Of a stretch of 64,000 nt of DNA, positions 47,099-56,023 are shown piece after piece. Each line of letters begins with the position of its first letter. Within the stretch, counting starts at the first letter, position 1. The notes below the pieces were generated by a model, which did not search any database, had not been told where the DNA came from, and saw only the letters and a list, made by a program, of their open reading frames with translations. The translations under genes were made by a program, and so were the position numbers. Location: contig NZ_JAVAJF010000001.1 in the NCBI RefSeq assembly GCF_030718085.1, positions 744,001 to 808,000 of the forward strand, read 5' to 3'. Origin of the DNA: Marinobacter sp. MDS2. Its GTDB lineage: Bacteria; Pseudomonadota; Gammaproteobacteria; Pseudomonadales; Oleiphilaceae.

Positions 47099-48217
47099 TC
47101 AACCTTCATGATTCAAGCAACTTTGAAATACGTGATCAATATCTCCAAGTATTACATCAACATGAAAACGCTTTCCTCGATCCATTAACCTACCCTTATC
47201 CTCGCAGCTATCCAGTGCCTCACTCATGGCAGTGGATAGCCTGTTTGCATCACCAACAGGAACGAGATGCCCATACGCTCCATCTCGCAAAATCTCGCTG
47301 GGGCCACTAGGGGCGTTCGTGGACACAACCTTACAGCCACACGCAAGCGCTTCAGCAATAACATTTGCAAACCCCTCATAACGAGAGGAAAGAACAAACA
47401 AATCTGAACGCCTCATATAAGGAAATGGGTTATCAACTTTCCCAACAAAACATACGCTTTTTTCAATCCCTAGGTCGTCAACCTGCCTTTCAAGTTGCAT
47501 TTTTAATGGCCCATCACCAACAATCAGAAGTTTAGTGCCTCTTCTGCTCTCTTTAAGCATAGAAAAAGCCCGGATAAGAACATGCAATTCTTTTTCGGGC
47601 GCTAGCCTTGCCACTGTAATTACTACTTCAGAACCAACATCATCGAACCAGGGGTGGTTAACATTTTCTTCAAAACGCGACTCGAAATCAGAACCCAAGA
47701 CAGGGTTATACATCACACCAACAGATTTTCTATCAACCCCCAAAATGTCTGCCCAATCTTCCGCAGCACCTTTCGAGGTTGCCAAGCGAAAATCAGTCCA
47801 TCGATTAGCGACCCTCATGAGCCTGATCAGTAGTTCACGGTTTAGCCTTCCTCTATCCTCAAACATTGAAGAAGTATGGGAGTGAACCCTATTAACTAAA
47901 ATAACAGGAACTCCAGCCACTGCTTTTGCCAAACCCGCAACAACATGAAGAGCCGGCCCAGAAACAAATAAAATATTAGGTTTGTAATCCTTCAAATATT
48001 TGACTAGCTTAAAAAAAATCGCAACATTAGAGATGGCATTCAAACTACTGACCTGAACGCTCTGGGGTGCACGACCATATACATCAGGCTTAACCAATGT
48101 GCCAAGCAAAGAGACCGACCAACCCCTAGCACCAAGCTCAGAGGCCAACCGAAAATTATTATAAGTGATTGGCCCCAAACCTGGACCATTCTGAAGAAAA
48201 ACAACTTTTCCTGCCAA
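47099..48217 (-). CDS. Glycosyltransferase family 4
   Basis: 372 residues; the start is a TTG (48217) and somewhat uncertain. N-terminal FLQNGPGLGPITYNNFRLASEL. C-terminal EX7E in YEGFANVIAEALACGCKVV followed by APSGPSEIL, as in its neighbour. More AT-rich than flanking genes. Confidence 0.87.
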   Translation of the reverse strand: MAGKVVFLQNGPGLGPITYNNFRLASELGARGWSVSLLGTLVKPDVYGRAPQSVQVSSLNAISNVAIFFKLVKYLKDYKPNILFVSGPALHVVAGLAKAVAGVPVILVNRVHSHTSSMFEDRGRLNRELLIRLMRVANRWTDFRLATSKGAAEDWADILGVDRKSVGVMYNPVLGSDFESRFEENVNHPWFDDVGSEVVITVARLAPEKELHVLIRAFSMLKESRRGTKLLIVGDGPLKMQLERQVDDLGIEKSVCFVGKVDNPFPYMRRSDLFVLSSRYEGFANVIAEALACGCKVVSTNAPSGPSEILRDGAYGHLVPVGDANRLSTAMSEALDSCEDKGRLMDRGKRFHVDVILGDIDHVFQSCLNHEG

Positions 48218-48240
48218 GAAACCACCATAAAAAGTTTAAA

Positions 48241-49125
48241 TTAATTATTAACCCAAGACTCCAGATCCCTTTTCACTAAAGCCGAAAGACGTCTTACATC
48301 ATTATAAAAATACTCTTTCAACTCTTTTACGAACTGCTCTGATGGATAATCATACCGACTCTCTACGTTATTATAACGGTGAACTCCAGACAGGATACCT
48401 GTATTAAAGTTAATGCCGGCCTTTCTTTTTAATCTAGCAACAACCATCAAAAAATAGTGCAAACCCAAAAACTTTCTTTTTGTCGCCTTATTCGCATGAG
48501 TAAATTTTATTCTATCAAAGGGATCAATCTCTAAAAAACTCTGGAGATCCTTCCAAACTAGCTCGGGGCAATTTTTTATATCGTCCATTACAATGAACTT
48601 AACCCTTTCGGGAGACACAATCCGAAGCAACGCATCAACTTGTGAACCTAGCATACAAGCTTTCTTATACGCCATGTGCGAAGGATCCCCTCCCTTTAAG
48701 TCGAAGATTTTATCAAACCCACCTCGCGCTCTCGAATCTGATAACTCCCATGCCTTCACGAAATCTCTCTCTAGTTCGTGACCTGTATAAACTTTCTGAG
48801 CATGCAAAGAAATGGCCATTTCCACAGGATTTCTAAGACATACAATATACTTTGCACAGGGAAAACTCTGCTCAATAGAAACTATTGCCTCAGGGCTAAA
48901 CAAATACCAAACTGAACCTTCCGCAATGACTGAGTGACGACGGTCTGCACCTTCGAAATTGTTTAAATAATCAGTTAATTCGCTCTTCATCCCTTTATAA
49001 TTGTAAAAGAAGTCCAACTCTTTATTTTCTGAAAAAAAAACATCCGGGTGCTGAGCTAGCCAACCCGAAATGCTTGTAGTCCCGCACTTTGGAGCGCCAA
49101 TTAGAAATGTATTCGGATACTTCAT
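48241..49125 (-). CDS. PAPS-dependent sulfotransferase
   Basis: 294 residues. The 5'-phosphosulfate loop is GAPKCGTTSI (residues 10-19) and the 3'-phosphate site is IVCLRNPVEMAISLH; FLEIDPFDRIKFTH matches the C-terminal block of the Sulfotransfer_1 domain. No membrane segment or signal peptide, so it acts in the cytoplasm on nucleotide- or lipid-linked sugars. Lies in the AT-rich part of the capsule operon and implies a sulfated repeat unit. Confidence 0.9.
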   Translation of the reverse strand: MKYPNTFLIGAPKCGTTSISGWLAQHPDVFFSENKELDFFYNYKGMKSELTDYLNNFEGADRRHSVIAEGSVWYLFSPEAIVSIEQSFPCAKYIVCLRNPVEMAISLHAQKVYTGHELERDFVKAWELSDSRARGGFDKIFDLKGGDPSHMAYKKACMLGSQVDALLRIVSPERVKFIVMDDIKNCPELVWKDLQSFLEIDPFDRIKFTHANKATKRKFLGLHYFLMVVARLKRKAGINFNTGILSGVHRYNNVESRYDYPSEQFVKELKEYFYNDVRRLSALVKRDLESWVNN

Positions 49126-49129
49126 CTAG

Positions 49130-50122
49130 TTAAACCTTTACAAAAAGATCTTTCAACGCGCTACGAATTCCCTGATCTTCCCTGTAACCGCCAAAAACAT
49201 AATATCTCACTACATGGGCAAGCCTCTCTTTACGACTTATACGGACAATTTGTATTCGCCGCCTAATATGCTCACTTCGAACTTCCAGCTTCTTGATAGC
49301 ATTATTTCGGGCCTCTTGTCTCAATGAACCGAAAAACTTCTCACTTCTTTCCAAAGCGTCGATTAACGACAGCGAATTCTCCAAGGAACCGTGAAGTTCC
49401 TGTTCAAAGGAAGAAGACTGACTGTATATCTCTTTAGCTCTCCGGATTACGGCGGAGACAAAAAAAGACAAGGGACTTAAAGTATGATCATTTAGTGCAA
49501 TTTTTGATGTATTTTTACCGTGTCGCCGATAGAACTGAAGGGGTTTATCAATAATAATTTTCGCTTGAATTTTATCCGCGAGACCGACCAACCAGTTATC
49601 ATGCCCTGGATACGTTATAGGTATTGGCAGCGCCCACGTCAGGAAATCACGCCTGAAGGCGCAGCAACAGCCCATAACGAATGATTCGTTACTTAATCCG
49701 GCCTTCCTTATTCTTTGATACTTGGTATGTAACGAGACATTGAGCTCTGCATCTGATATCAAAGCATCATTCATTAGCACCAAAGCTTCTTGGTTATGCT
49801 CAGCAGCTCTCGTCATATACTCAATCTTTTCAGGAAGCCACACGTCATCTTGGTCACTTAGGAAGACCAGATCACCGGTCGTTTTCATCAGCGCCGCGTT
49901 AAAGTTGCCGCAGTAACCGAGGTTCTTTTCATTGCGATGAAACTCAACGGTAAAGGGCGCGGTTTTGGCGAACTCACGAACGAAGGCTTCGGTCTGGTCG
50001 GTAGAGCAGTCGTCTGTGATGATCAGTTCATCCGGCTGACGGGTCTGGGCTACGAAGCTTTGGAGTTGCTCTTGTATGTATTGGGCACCGTTGTAGGTGG
50101 CCATGGCTATGGAGATTTTCAT
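49130..50122 (-). CDS. Glycosyltransferase family 2 (rhamnosyltransferase-like)
   Basis: 330 residues, GT-A fold. MKISIAMATYNGAQYIQEQL, ELIITDDCSTDQTEAF, the DXD-type motif in LVFLSDQDDVW, and CCCAFRRDFLTWA. Related to the RfbN/RfbF-like rhamnosyltransferase group, in keeping with the dTDP-rhamnose genes in the operon (inference). Confidence 0.9.
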   Translation of the reverse strand: MKISIAMATYNGAQYIQEQLQSFVAQTRQPDELIITDDCSTDQTEAFVREFAKTAPFTVEFHRNEKNLGYCGNFNAALMKTTGDLVFLSDQDDVWLPEKIEYMTRAAEHNQEALVLMNDALISDAELNVSLHTKYQRIRKAGLSNESFVMGCCCAFRRDFLTWALPIPITYPGHDNWLVGLADKIQAKIIIDKPLQFYRRHGKNTSKIALNDHTLSPLSFFVSAVIRRAKEIYSQSSSFEQELHGSLENSLSLIDALERSEKFFGSLRQEARNNAIKKLEVRSEHIRRRIQIVRISRKERLAHVVRYYVFGGYREDQGIRSALKDLFVKV

Positions 50123-50145
50123 ATTTCCCGTTAAATACCTGAGGG

Positions 50146-50799
50146 TCAGATTTTGTAGGATAGCGTCGAATAGTCTTGCTTATAAAATTCCACAATTCGA
50201 TCGTAGTGACGCTCGAATTTCGCCTCGATTTCAGGATATTTCAAAGACCGTTTTTCCTGCCTGTCCGGGGTAAAGAGAGAGGTGAGCCATTTAGCCCACG
50301 AGTTGCGGTTTTCAGATTCATTGGAAAAGCCCAGAAATAATTTTTTAGCTCTCTCTACACCACCCTCTTCCAGCTTAAAAACTTGAGGCTGATGGGGACT
50401 CCTAGGAATAAATTCTACTTGAGGGCGAATGTGATTATCATATATGTAACTGTTTCCAAGATACTTTTCAAAAGTGTCAGAAACCCAATCATCAACTGAA
50501 AGTTCGGTAATTCCCTGAGTTCTCTGCCAGTAGTATTCCGATTTAAAGCGTGAGAATGGATTTCTTACCACGGTGAAAATAGAATCAAATTGTTCAAACT
50601 CCAATATGGATTCCAAGGGCTGTACGTGCAAATGCTGAAGACTCGCCTTGCAATATCGTATTTCTTTTAAGGACTTTCCACGAATAGAAAAACTCTCTTC
50701 CCACCCAAAATCATCAGCAATCTTTTCTATGGTAGATCCTGCAGACTTCGGAATATGAAGAAATAAAATATTGACTTTACCTTTTGAGAAAACCGGCAC
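50146..50799 (-). CDS. Sulfotransferase family 2 protein
   Basis: 217 residues from GTG 50799 (GGAGG 6 bases upstream). PAPS loop LHIPKSAGSTIEK (H15, K18, S19) and 3'-phosphate site TVVRNPFSRFKSEYYW, the Sulfotransfer_2 pattern seen in carbohydrate sulfotransferases. The second sulfotransferase in the operon and unrelated in family to the first, so two different positions or sugars may be sulfated. Confidence 0.88.
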   Translation of the reverse strand: MPVFSKGKVNILFLHIPKSAGSTIEKIADDFGWEESFSIRGKSLKEIRYCKASLQHLHVQPLESILEFEQFDSIFTVVRNPFSRFKSEYYWQRTQGITELSVDDWVSDTFEKYLGNSYIYDNHIRPQVEFIPRSPHQPQVFKLEEGGVERAKKLFLGFSNESENRNSWAKWLTSLFTPDRQEKRSLKYPEIEAKFERHYDRIVEFYKQDYSTLSYKI

Positions 50800-50814
50800 A
50801 AAAAGCCTCCAAAA

Positions 50815-52098
50815 TTAAAACGCTGCGGGTCTTATATTTAGCTTTTTAAGGACGAAATAAGCTAACACTAAATTCCAAACAACAATACTTAAAGCTACTG
50901 ATACCGCTGCACCAACTGCGCCGAATCGGGGAATCAGGAGGATGCAAAATACTATATTAATTAACACAGCAATAACTTGACCACCTAATGTAAATCTTTC
51001 GTAACCGCTCATTGACAGAAGATGTCCAACCGAACCGAAGAAAACGTTAATCAATTGCCCAATGGCAATAATTACAACAGGCCAGTACGAAATGGTCGCG
51101 TATTCCTCACCAAAAGCCAGGCGAATCAGCGGATCACCGCCAACAATCAAAATTCCAGCCACTGGTAGCGCTAAAAACAAGCTCCCTCGTGCCGACTTTC
51201 TGGCAAGGTTCTGGAGAAGAACCTGGTCTCCATCCCTGTAAGCCCCAACTATGTAGGGGGCAATGACCATATTGACGAGCATAAGAGACATTGCCACAAA
51301 TTGCCCGCCGCGCTCTGCAACACGCATAGCGGCAACTTGCTCGTCAGCGCTAAGAAACCCAAGAGCGATAATTCCGATTTGTGCATTAAATGTGCTAACC
51401 AGGGCAATCATGCTGAATGGTAATAATGCCCGTTTCCAACGCCCAACCTGATAGGTGGCAGCTACGCCTTTAGCGTCGCTTGGCTGGATTTTAAAAAACA
51501 TCCAACTCGCGATCAGGAATATCACGGCCCCACCAGCCACTTGGCTCCAGATAGCAGATTTCGCATCTAAATCGCCATACAAAGCCAAGACAGTAAACAG
51601 GACTAACATGACCACAGGCTGAATTAGCTGTCCCGGTATCTCAGCGTAGGCCGGGAAGCCTAAGCCTTTGATTGTCCCCGTTCTAACGGCGGCTAGACCG
51701 CTAAGAGGCACCATCATCAGAGCAATTGGCAGTAAAGACCATTTTGCATCCGAGGGTAACAGTTGTAGCACCACTCCCAGAACCCAGTAGCCGATCAGTA
51801 TTGCCGCTGCTACGAAGAACACCCAAACATGGGAAGCTCGCAGCGCACCTCGATAAAGCGACCAGCTTTTTGAGTGGGCGAAGGTTGCAACTTCTCTGGT
51901 TAGAAGCTGTGGTAGACCACCGCTTACTGGTAACGCGATGAGTGGAATCAACGCTATTACGAAGGCGTATTGGCCAAACCCTTCTGGCCCCAATGTCCGC
52001 GCCAGAATAATGCTTGTCGCGAGTCCGATGGGAATTGAGAAGAGCTTCATTGCTCCTACCCCCATGAAGCTCTTGATTAGCTGCGCTTTAAGGCTCAA
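50815..52098 (-). CDS. wzx: Oligosaccharide flippase (Wzx)
   Basis: 427 residues with about 12 hydrophobic segments; LARTLGPEGFGQYAFVIALI near the N-terminus is the family motif. Flips the capsule repeat unit. The start is uncertain: TTG 52098 keeps the usual amphipathic N-terminus, while ATG 52062 or 52047 would shorten it. Confidence 0.9.
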   Translation of the reverse strand: MSLKAQLIKSFMGVGAMKLFSIPIGLATSIILARTLGPEGFGQYAFVIALIPLIALPVSGGLPQLLTREVATFAHSKSWSLYRGALRASHVWVFFVAAAILIGYWVLGVVLQLLPSDAKWSLLPIALMMVPLSGLAAVRTGTIKGLGFPAYAEIPGQLIQPVVMLVLFTVLALYGDLDAKSAIWSQVAGGAVIFLIASWMFFKIQPSDAKGVAATYQVGRWKRALLPFSMIALVSTFNAQIGIIALGFLSADEQVAAMRVAERGGQFVAMSLMLVNMVIAPYIVGAYRDGDQVLLQNLARKSARGSLFLALPVAGILIVGGDPLIRLAFGEEYATISYWPVVIIAIGQLINVFFGSVGHLLSMSGYERFTLGGQVIAVLINIVFCILLIPRFGAVGAAVSVALSIVVWNLVLAYFVLKKLNIRPAAF

Positions 52099-52301
52099 GT
52101 TAAGGTCCGCGATTGATTTTGATTAGCGAGAGTTATGACTTATCACAGCCTATGGCTATGTTTGAGGCCAGATCACGTAGTAACCTGCAACTGATAAGAC
52201 TACGTTGTCTGCGTAATTATTCATTGCTGCTTGCTTTCACTGATGTCTCGTGTCCCGTCAGGTTAGTTCCCTCACCTACTGAGTGACGAAGATCCTTTTG
52301 A

Positions 52302-52332
52302 GCAAGGCGCGAGGCATTCAGCTACGCCTTGC
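52302..52332. terminator. Hairpin downstream of rfbC
   Basis: GCAAGGCG and CGCCTTGC are separated by 15 bases, with TTTTT on the plus-strand side. It lies in the 238-base gap between rfbC and wzx. On the minus strand the tail is not T-rich, so readthrough to wzx is likely. Confidence 0.45.
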
Positions 52333-52336
52333 TTTT

Positions 52337-52882
52337 TCAATAATACTCCGCAGCCGAAAAAGCCACGCCAGCTTTATCCTTCTCGGAGACTAGCGGTTCA
52401 CTCTCAGTATCTATCGGCCAAGTAATCATTAACGATTGATCCGCCCAGTGAATAGACCTCTCATAGTTAGGTGCATAGAAGTCCGTGCACTTATACTGAA
52501 AATCTGCCGTCTCACTGGTTACCAAAAAGCCGTGTGCAAACCCCGGTGGCACCCACAGCATGCGGTTGTTCTCTTCCGAGAGGTATTCCCCTACCCACTG
52601 GCCGAAGGTGGGGGAGTTGGCGCGCAGGTCTACGGCTACGTCAAACACTTCGCCACGGGTTACCCGCACTAGCTTGCCTTGTGGCTGTTTGATCTGGTAG
52701 TGCAAGCCACGCAAAGTGTTCTTTACCGAGCGGCTATGGTTATCTTGTACGAAGGTGGCGAATATTCCTGCCTCACGAAAAGCCTTTTCGTTCCAGGCTT
52801 CCATAAAGAAGCCACGTTCATCTCCAAAAACTCTGGGTTCAACGAGTTTCACGTCAGGAATCTTGGTTTCAGTGATTTTCAT
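52337..52882 (-). CDS. rfbC: dTDP-4-dehydrorhamnose 3,5-epimerase
   Basis: 181 residues, cupin-like RmlC fold. FGDERGFFMEAWNEKAFREAG, the catalytic His in TLRGLHYQ, RVTRGEVFDVAVDLR and the Tyr in FQYKCTDFY. Separated from rfbBDA by the acyltransferase gene. Confidence 0.96.
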   Translation of the reverse strand: MKITETKIPDVKLVEPRVFGDERGFFMEAWNEKAFREAGIFATFVQDNHSRSVKNTLRGLHYQIKQPQGKLVRVTRGEVFDVAVDLRANSPTFGQWVGEYLSEENNRMLWVPPGFAHGFLVTSETADFQYKCTDFYAPNYERSIHWADQSLMITWPIDTESEPLVSEKDKAGVAFSAAEYY

Positions 52883-52989
52883 ATAGGTAAGTAATGCTAA
52901 CTGAAAAATAGGGGTTAGTTATTTCCACCGGTTGGCAGAAGGTTTGCTGAGGATTTCGGCCAAGAGCAATTGCAGGACAAATGTTATCC

Positions 52990-54945
52990 TCATTCTTTTT
53001 TTCGACTAAGAGATTCAGCTACGACGGAAACTGCCCCGGAATACGACAAGTGATCGTCATCATAATAAATGGGAACGCCATTACGCTCTATATCACACCA
53101 AAGCTCATCACAGAATGACTCCCAAACAGGTATAAACTGAACGTCACTAGGAATTCGCTCTGAGATAAACTTATCAGAAACCCTTGCACGCTCTTCAACT
53201 TGGCCTCTTGGTATGCCACGGGGTACCTCTATACCTGCGTAACGAGCCAAGGCAATGGTGTGGGGGACACTAAAACCCGGTTCTGGAACCGAGCCAATAA
53301 CAATCACCTTAATATCGCGAGTGGACAGTCGATCTAGAGTTTTCTCCAAAGATCGCTCTACAACTCGCGCATTTTCTTGAACTGAGTGGCTAATCGTCTG
53401 CTCGTCTTCCAGAAAAGTTCGATTTGAACCGCCAACTTCTGGGCGCCATCCAGTCAGTTGGAGGGACCAACGTCCACCCAATATCACTTTATCGATTTGA
53501 GGATTGTTATCAATCTCCTCCCACACTTTTTCTCTGAAAGCATTGCAATCATTGCTTTTTGGCACATCGGCCCGTTTCGCTCCATCGAGCAGCGGGCATC
53601 CAGCTTTCCAATAGAGTGTACCCGCGCTATCACCCATCAATTCAGATGCCTCGACTGCCGGCCTTAATGCTGCCGCGTGGCTATCACCAATTATTGCGTA
53701 AGTTACAGCCGCGTCCGGATTTCCAAATCGACATCTATCTCGGTTATCAAAACCACTACACCGAGTGCGGAAAGGGTCCACATCCTCCGCCGCCGCTAAC
53801 GCAACGCGTGACGATTCGTCCAATCTGGCTGGGAAACCTGCGTAGGCAATTGAGACCAGCGCCAGCGCAGCCATAGCAACACTCCCCCCCGCTAGGGTTA
53901 TAAAGCTAACCTTTGCAGGCATTAAATCTCTTTTCCGGAAGGGCTGCTCCACAAAACGCCATGAAAGCCAGGCAAGAACAAATGTTGTCAGAATGGCTGC
54001 AACAGCTAATTCAAATTGAAGATGGACATTTGCGGTGCTAACGCGAAGTGTAGCAAGTACAGGCCAATGCCATAAGTAGAGCGAGTAGGATAGTAACCCG
54101 ATTAAGACTACAGGCTTATACATCAACACTTTGCGCGCGATCCATGCGGTTCCGTCACTATGTATGACGAGTGCAGCGCCCAAGCAAGGAATAAGGGCCA
54201 CCCAGCCAGGGAATATCATGTCACTATGAATATAGAAAACGGATAATAGAATCAGCCCAATACCCAGTATTGGGAGCGATTCTCTCAAAAATTGAGATTT
54301 GGCACGTGGAATTGCACTTGTCGCCAGAACAGCGCCAATTGCTAGTTCCCAAGCTCGGGCGGGAAGAAGGTAATAAGCAACTGAAGGTTTATTTACAGAA
54401 AGCCATAGACTTGCCGCAAAGGCCGCGATCGTGCCGACAACCAGAAAGCCCTTTATCGATACCCGAAGCTTACAAACGGCGATCAGAATTATTGGAAATA
54501 CAAAGTAAAACTGCTCCTCAACAGCCAAGGACCAAGTATGTAGCAATGGCATGAATTCTGTTGTTGGTGAAAAATATCCTGACTCGCTCCAAAAATAGAA
54601 GTTCGATAGCGACAGTAATGCGGCAATGCCCGATTCTGAAACGCTTACTGCTTGGTCAGGCAGGCTGATCACCTGAAAAACCGGCACTGTGACCAGAAGC
54701 ATTACAAGCAATGCGGGAATAATCCTGCGTACGCGCCTTTCGTAGAACCTTTTGAATGAGAAGCGGCCAGCTTGCACCTCACGAAGAATGATGGAGGATA
54801 TGAGGTAACCACTAATCACAAAGAAAATATCGACGCCAACAAAGCCGCCTGGCAACCAGCTAGCACCGGCGTGAAACAAGATAACCGGCAATACTGCAAA
54901 AGCACGAAGACCATCAATGTCTGCGCGGTATTTTAAATCGCTCAT
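52990..54945 (-). CDS. OafA/YrhL-type acyltransferase with SGNH domain
   Basis: 651 residues from ATG 54945. Membrane acyltransferase-3 domain (about 1-350): YRADIDGLRAFAVLPVILFH, GGFVGVDIFFVISGYLIS, and HTWSLAVEEQFYFVFP with the catalytic His/Glu region. A periplasmic SGNH hydrolase-like domain follows (about 420-650) with IIGDSHAAALRPAVE and the DxxH of DDDHLSYSGA. Probably O-acetylates the capsule repeat unit. It interrupts the rfb genes. Confidence 0.92.
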   Translation of the reverse strand: MSDLKYRADIDGLRAFAVLPVILFHAGASWLPGGFVGVDIFFVISGYLISSIILREVQAGRFSFKRFYERRVRRIIPALLVMLLVTVPVFQVISLPDQAVSVSESGIAALLSLSNFYFWSESGYFSPTTEFMPLLHTWSLAVEEQFYFVFPIILIAVCKLRVSIKGFLVVGTIAAFAASLWLSVNKPSVAYYLLPARAWELAIGAVLATSAIPRAKSQFLRESLPILGIGLILLSVFYIHSDMIFPGWVALIPCLGAALVIHSDGTAWIARKVLMYKPVVLIGLLSYSLYLWHWPVLATLRVSTANVHLQFELAVAAILTTFVLAWLSWRFVEQPFRKRDLMPAKVSFITLAGGSVAMAALALVSIAYAGFPARLDESSRVALAAAEDVDPFRTRCSGFDNRDRCRFGNPDAAVTYAIIGDSHAAALRPAVEASELMGDSAGTLYWKAGCPLLDGAKRADVPKSNDCNAFREKVWEEIDNNPQIDKVILGGRWSLQLTGWRPEVGGSNRTFLEDEQTISHSVQENARVVERSLEKTLDRLSTRDIKVIVIGSVPEPGFSVPHTIALARYAGIEVPRGIPRGQVEERARVSDKFISERIPSDVQFIPVWESFCDELWCDIERNGVPIYYDDDHLSYSGAVSVVAESLSRKKE

Positions 54946-55002
54946 CACTTTATCTCGTGTATGAATAATGCTGGCATCTACCAAATGTAGATCCGAGCTG
55001 GC

Positions 55003-55875
55003 TTACTTTGCTGTTTTAACAAGTTTTTTTAAGTAGTCGCCGTAGCTGTTCTTTTTTAGATTTTCGGCCTCGGCCAGCAATTGGTCTTTGCCAATAAAGC
55101 CCATGCGGAAGGCAATTTCTTCCAGACAGGCGATTTTCAGGCCCTGGCGCTTTTCCAGGGTTTCGATAAAGCCGCTGGCTTCGTGCAGGGAATCGAAGGT
55201 TCCGGTGTCCAGCCAGGCGAAGCCCCGGCCCAACAGTTCGACGCTCAGGTCGCCGCGTTCCAGGTAGGCCTGATTGACGCTGGTGATTTCCAGCTCTCCC
55301 CGGTGGCTGGGTTCTACCTGTTTGGCGATGTTAACTACATCGTTGTCGTAGAAGTAGAGGCCGGTTACGGCGTAATCGGATTTCGGGTTGGCCGGCTTTT
55401 CTTCGATGGAGATGGCTCGGTGGTTGTCATCAAACTCCACTACGCCGAAGCGCTCCGGGTCGGTTACCTGGTAGCCGAATACGGTGGCGCCCTTTTCCCG
55501 CTTGGCGGCGGTTTGCAGCATGTTGCTCAGGCCCTGGCCGTAGTAGATGTTGTCGCCGAGTACCAGGCATACGCTGTCATCGCCGATGAAATCTTCGCCG
55601 ATGATGAAGGCCTGGGCGAGGCCGTCCGGGCTGGGTTGTTCTGCGTAGTTGAGGTTAATGCCCCATTGGCTGCCGTCGCCGAGCAGGCGCTGGAAGCCTT
55701 GTTGGTCTTCGGGGGTGGTGATGACGAGGATATCCCGGATGCCCGCCAGCATGAGTACGGAGAGCGGGTAGTAGATCATGGGTTTGTCGTATACCGGGAG
55801 GAGCTGTTTGGATATGCCTCGGGTGATTGGGTAGAGGCGGGTGCCGGAGCCGCCGGCGAGGATTATTCCTTTCAC
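55003..55875 (-). CDS. rfbA: Glucose-1-phosphate thymidylyltransferase
   Basis: 290 residues. [27 protein letters not shown] is the nucleotidyltransferase loop; [29 protein letters not shown] and [11 protein letters not shown] follow. First step of dTDP-L-rhamnose synthesis. Regulated in many species by dTDP-rhamnose feedback. Confidence 0.97.
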   Translation of the reverse strand: MKGIILAGGSGTRLYPITRGISKQLLPVYDKPMIYYPLSVLMLAGIRDILVITTPEDQQGFQRLLGDGSQWGINLNYAEQPSPDGLAQAFIIGEDFIGDDSVCLVLGDNIYYGQGLSNMLQTAAKREKGATVFGYQVTDPERFGVVEFDDNHRAISIEEKPANPKSDYAVTGLYFYDNDVVNIAKQVEPSHRGELEITSVNQAYLERGDLSVELLGRGFAWLDTGTFDSLHEASGFIETLEKRQGLKIACLEEIAFRMGFIGKDQLLAEAENLKKNSYGDYLKKLVKTAK

Positions 55876-55901
55876 TTAGAACTCCTTGAATTTGGTGCAG
55901 A

Positions 55902-55929
55902 GGGGTCTGTCCTCGTAGGGGCAGACCCC
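55902..55929. repeat. Hairpin repeat (copy 6)
   Basis: GGGGTCTGTCC-TCGTA-GGGGCAGACCCC between rfbA and rfbD. Loop TCGTA as in copies 7 and 8; flank CCCCGTCG shared with copy 7. Confidence 0.9.
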
Positions 55930-55943
55930 GTCGTAACATTTTT

Positions 55944-56023
55944 GCCACGAAATCCACTAAAGAACACGAAATAAAAAACAAAGATTTAAAGATTTTTTAG
56001 TGTTCTTTCGTGGGTTTAGTGGC
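55944..56023. repeat. Inverted repeat of GCCACGAAA units
   Basis: Left arm GCCACGAAATCCACTAAAG begins at 55944. The right arm, ending at 56023, is its near reverse complement and overlaps the last codons and stop of rfbD (Cys-His-stop). It can form a long hairpin downstream of rfbD. Confidence 0.85.

Noticed and set aside
55081..55974. A 297-codon plus-strand frame opposite rfbA
   Set aside because: Antisense to a textbook RfbA; composition (Val/Glu/Ala/Gly/Phe) is that of a shadow frame.
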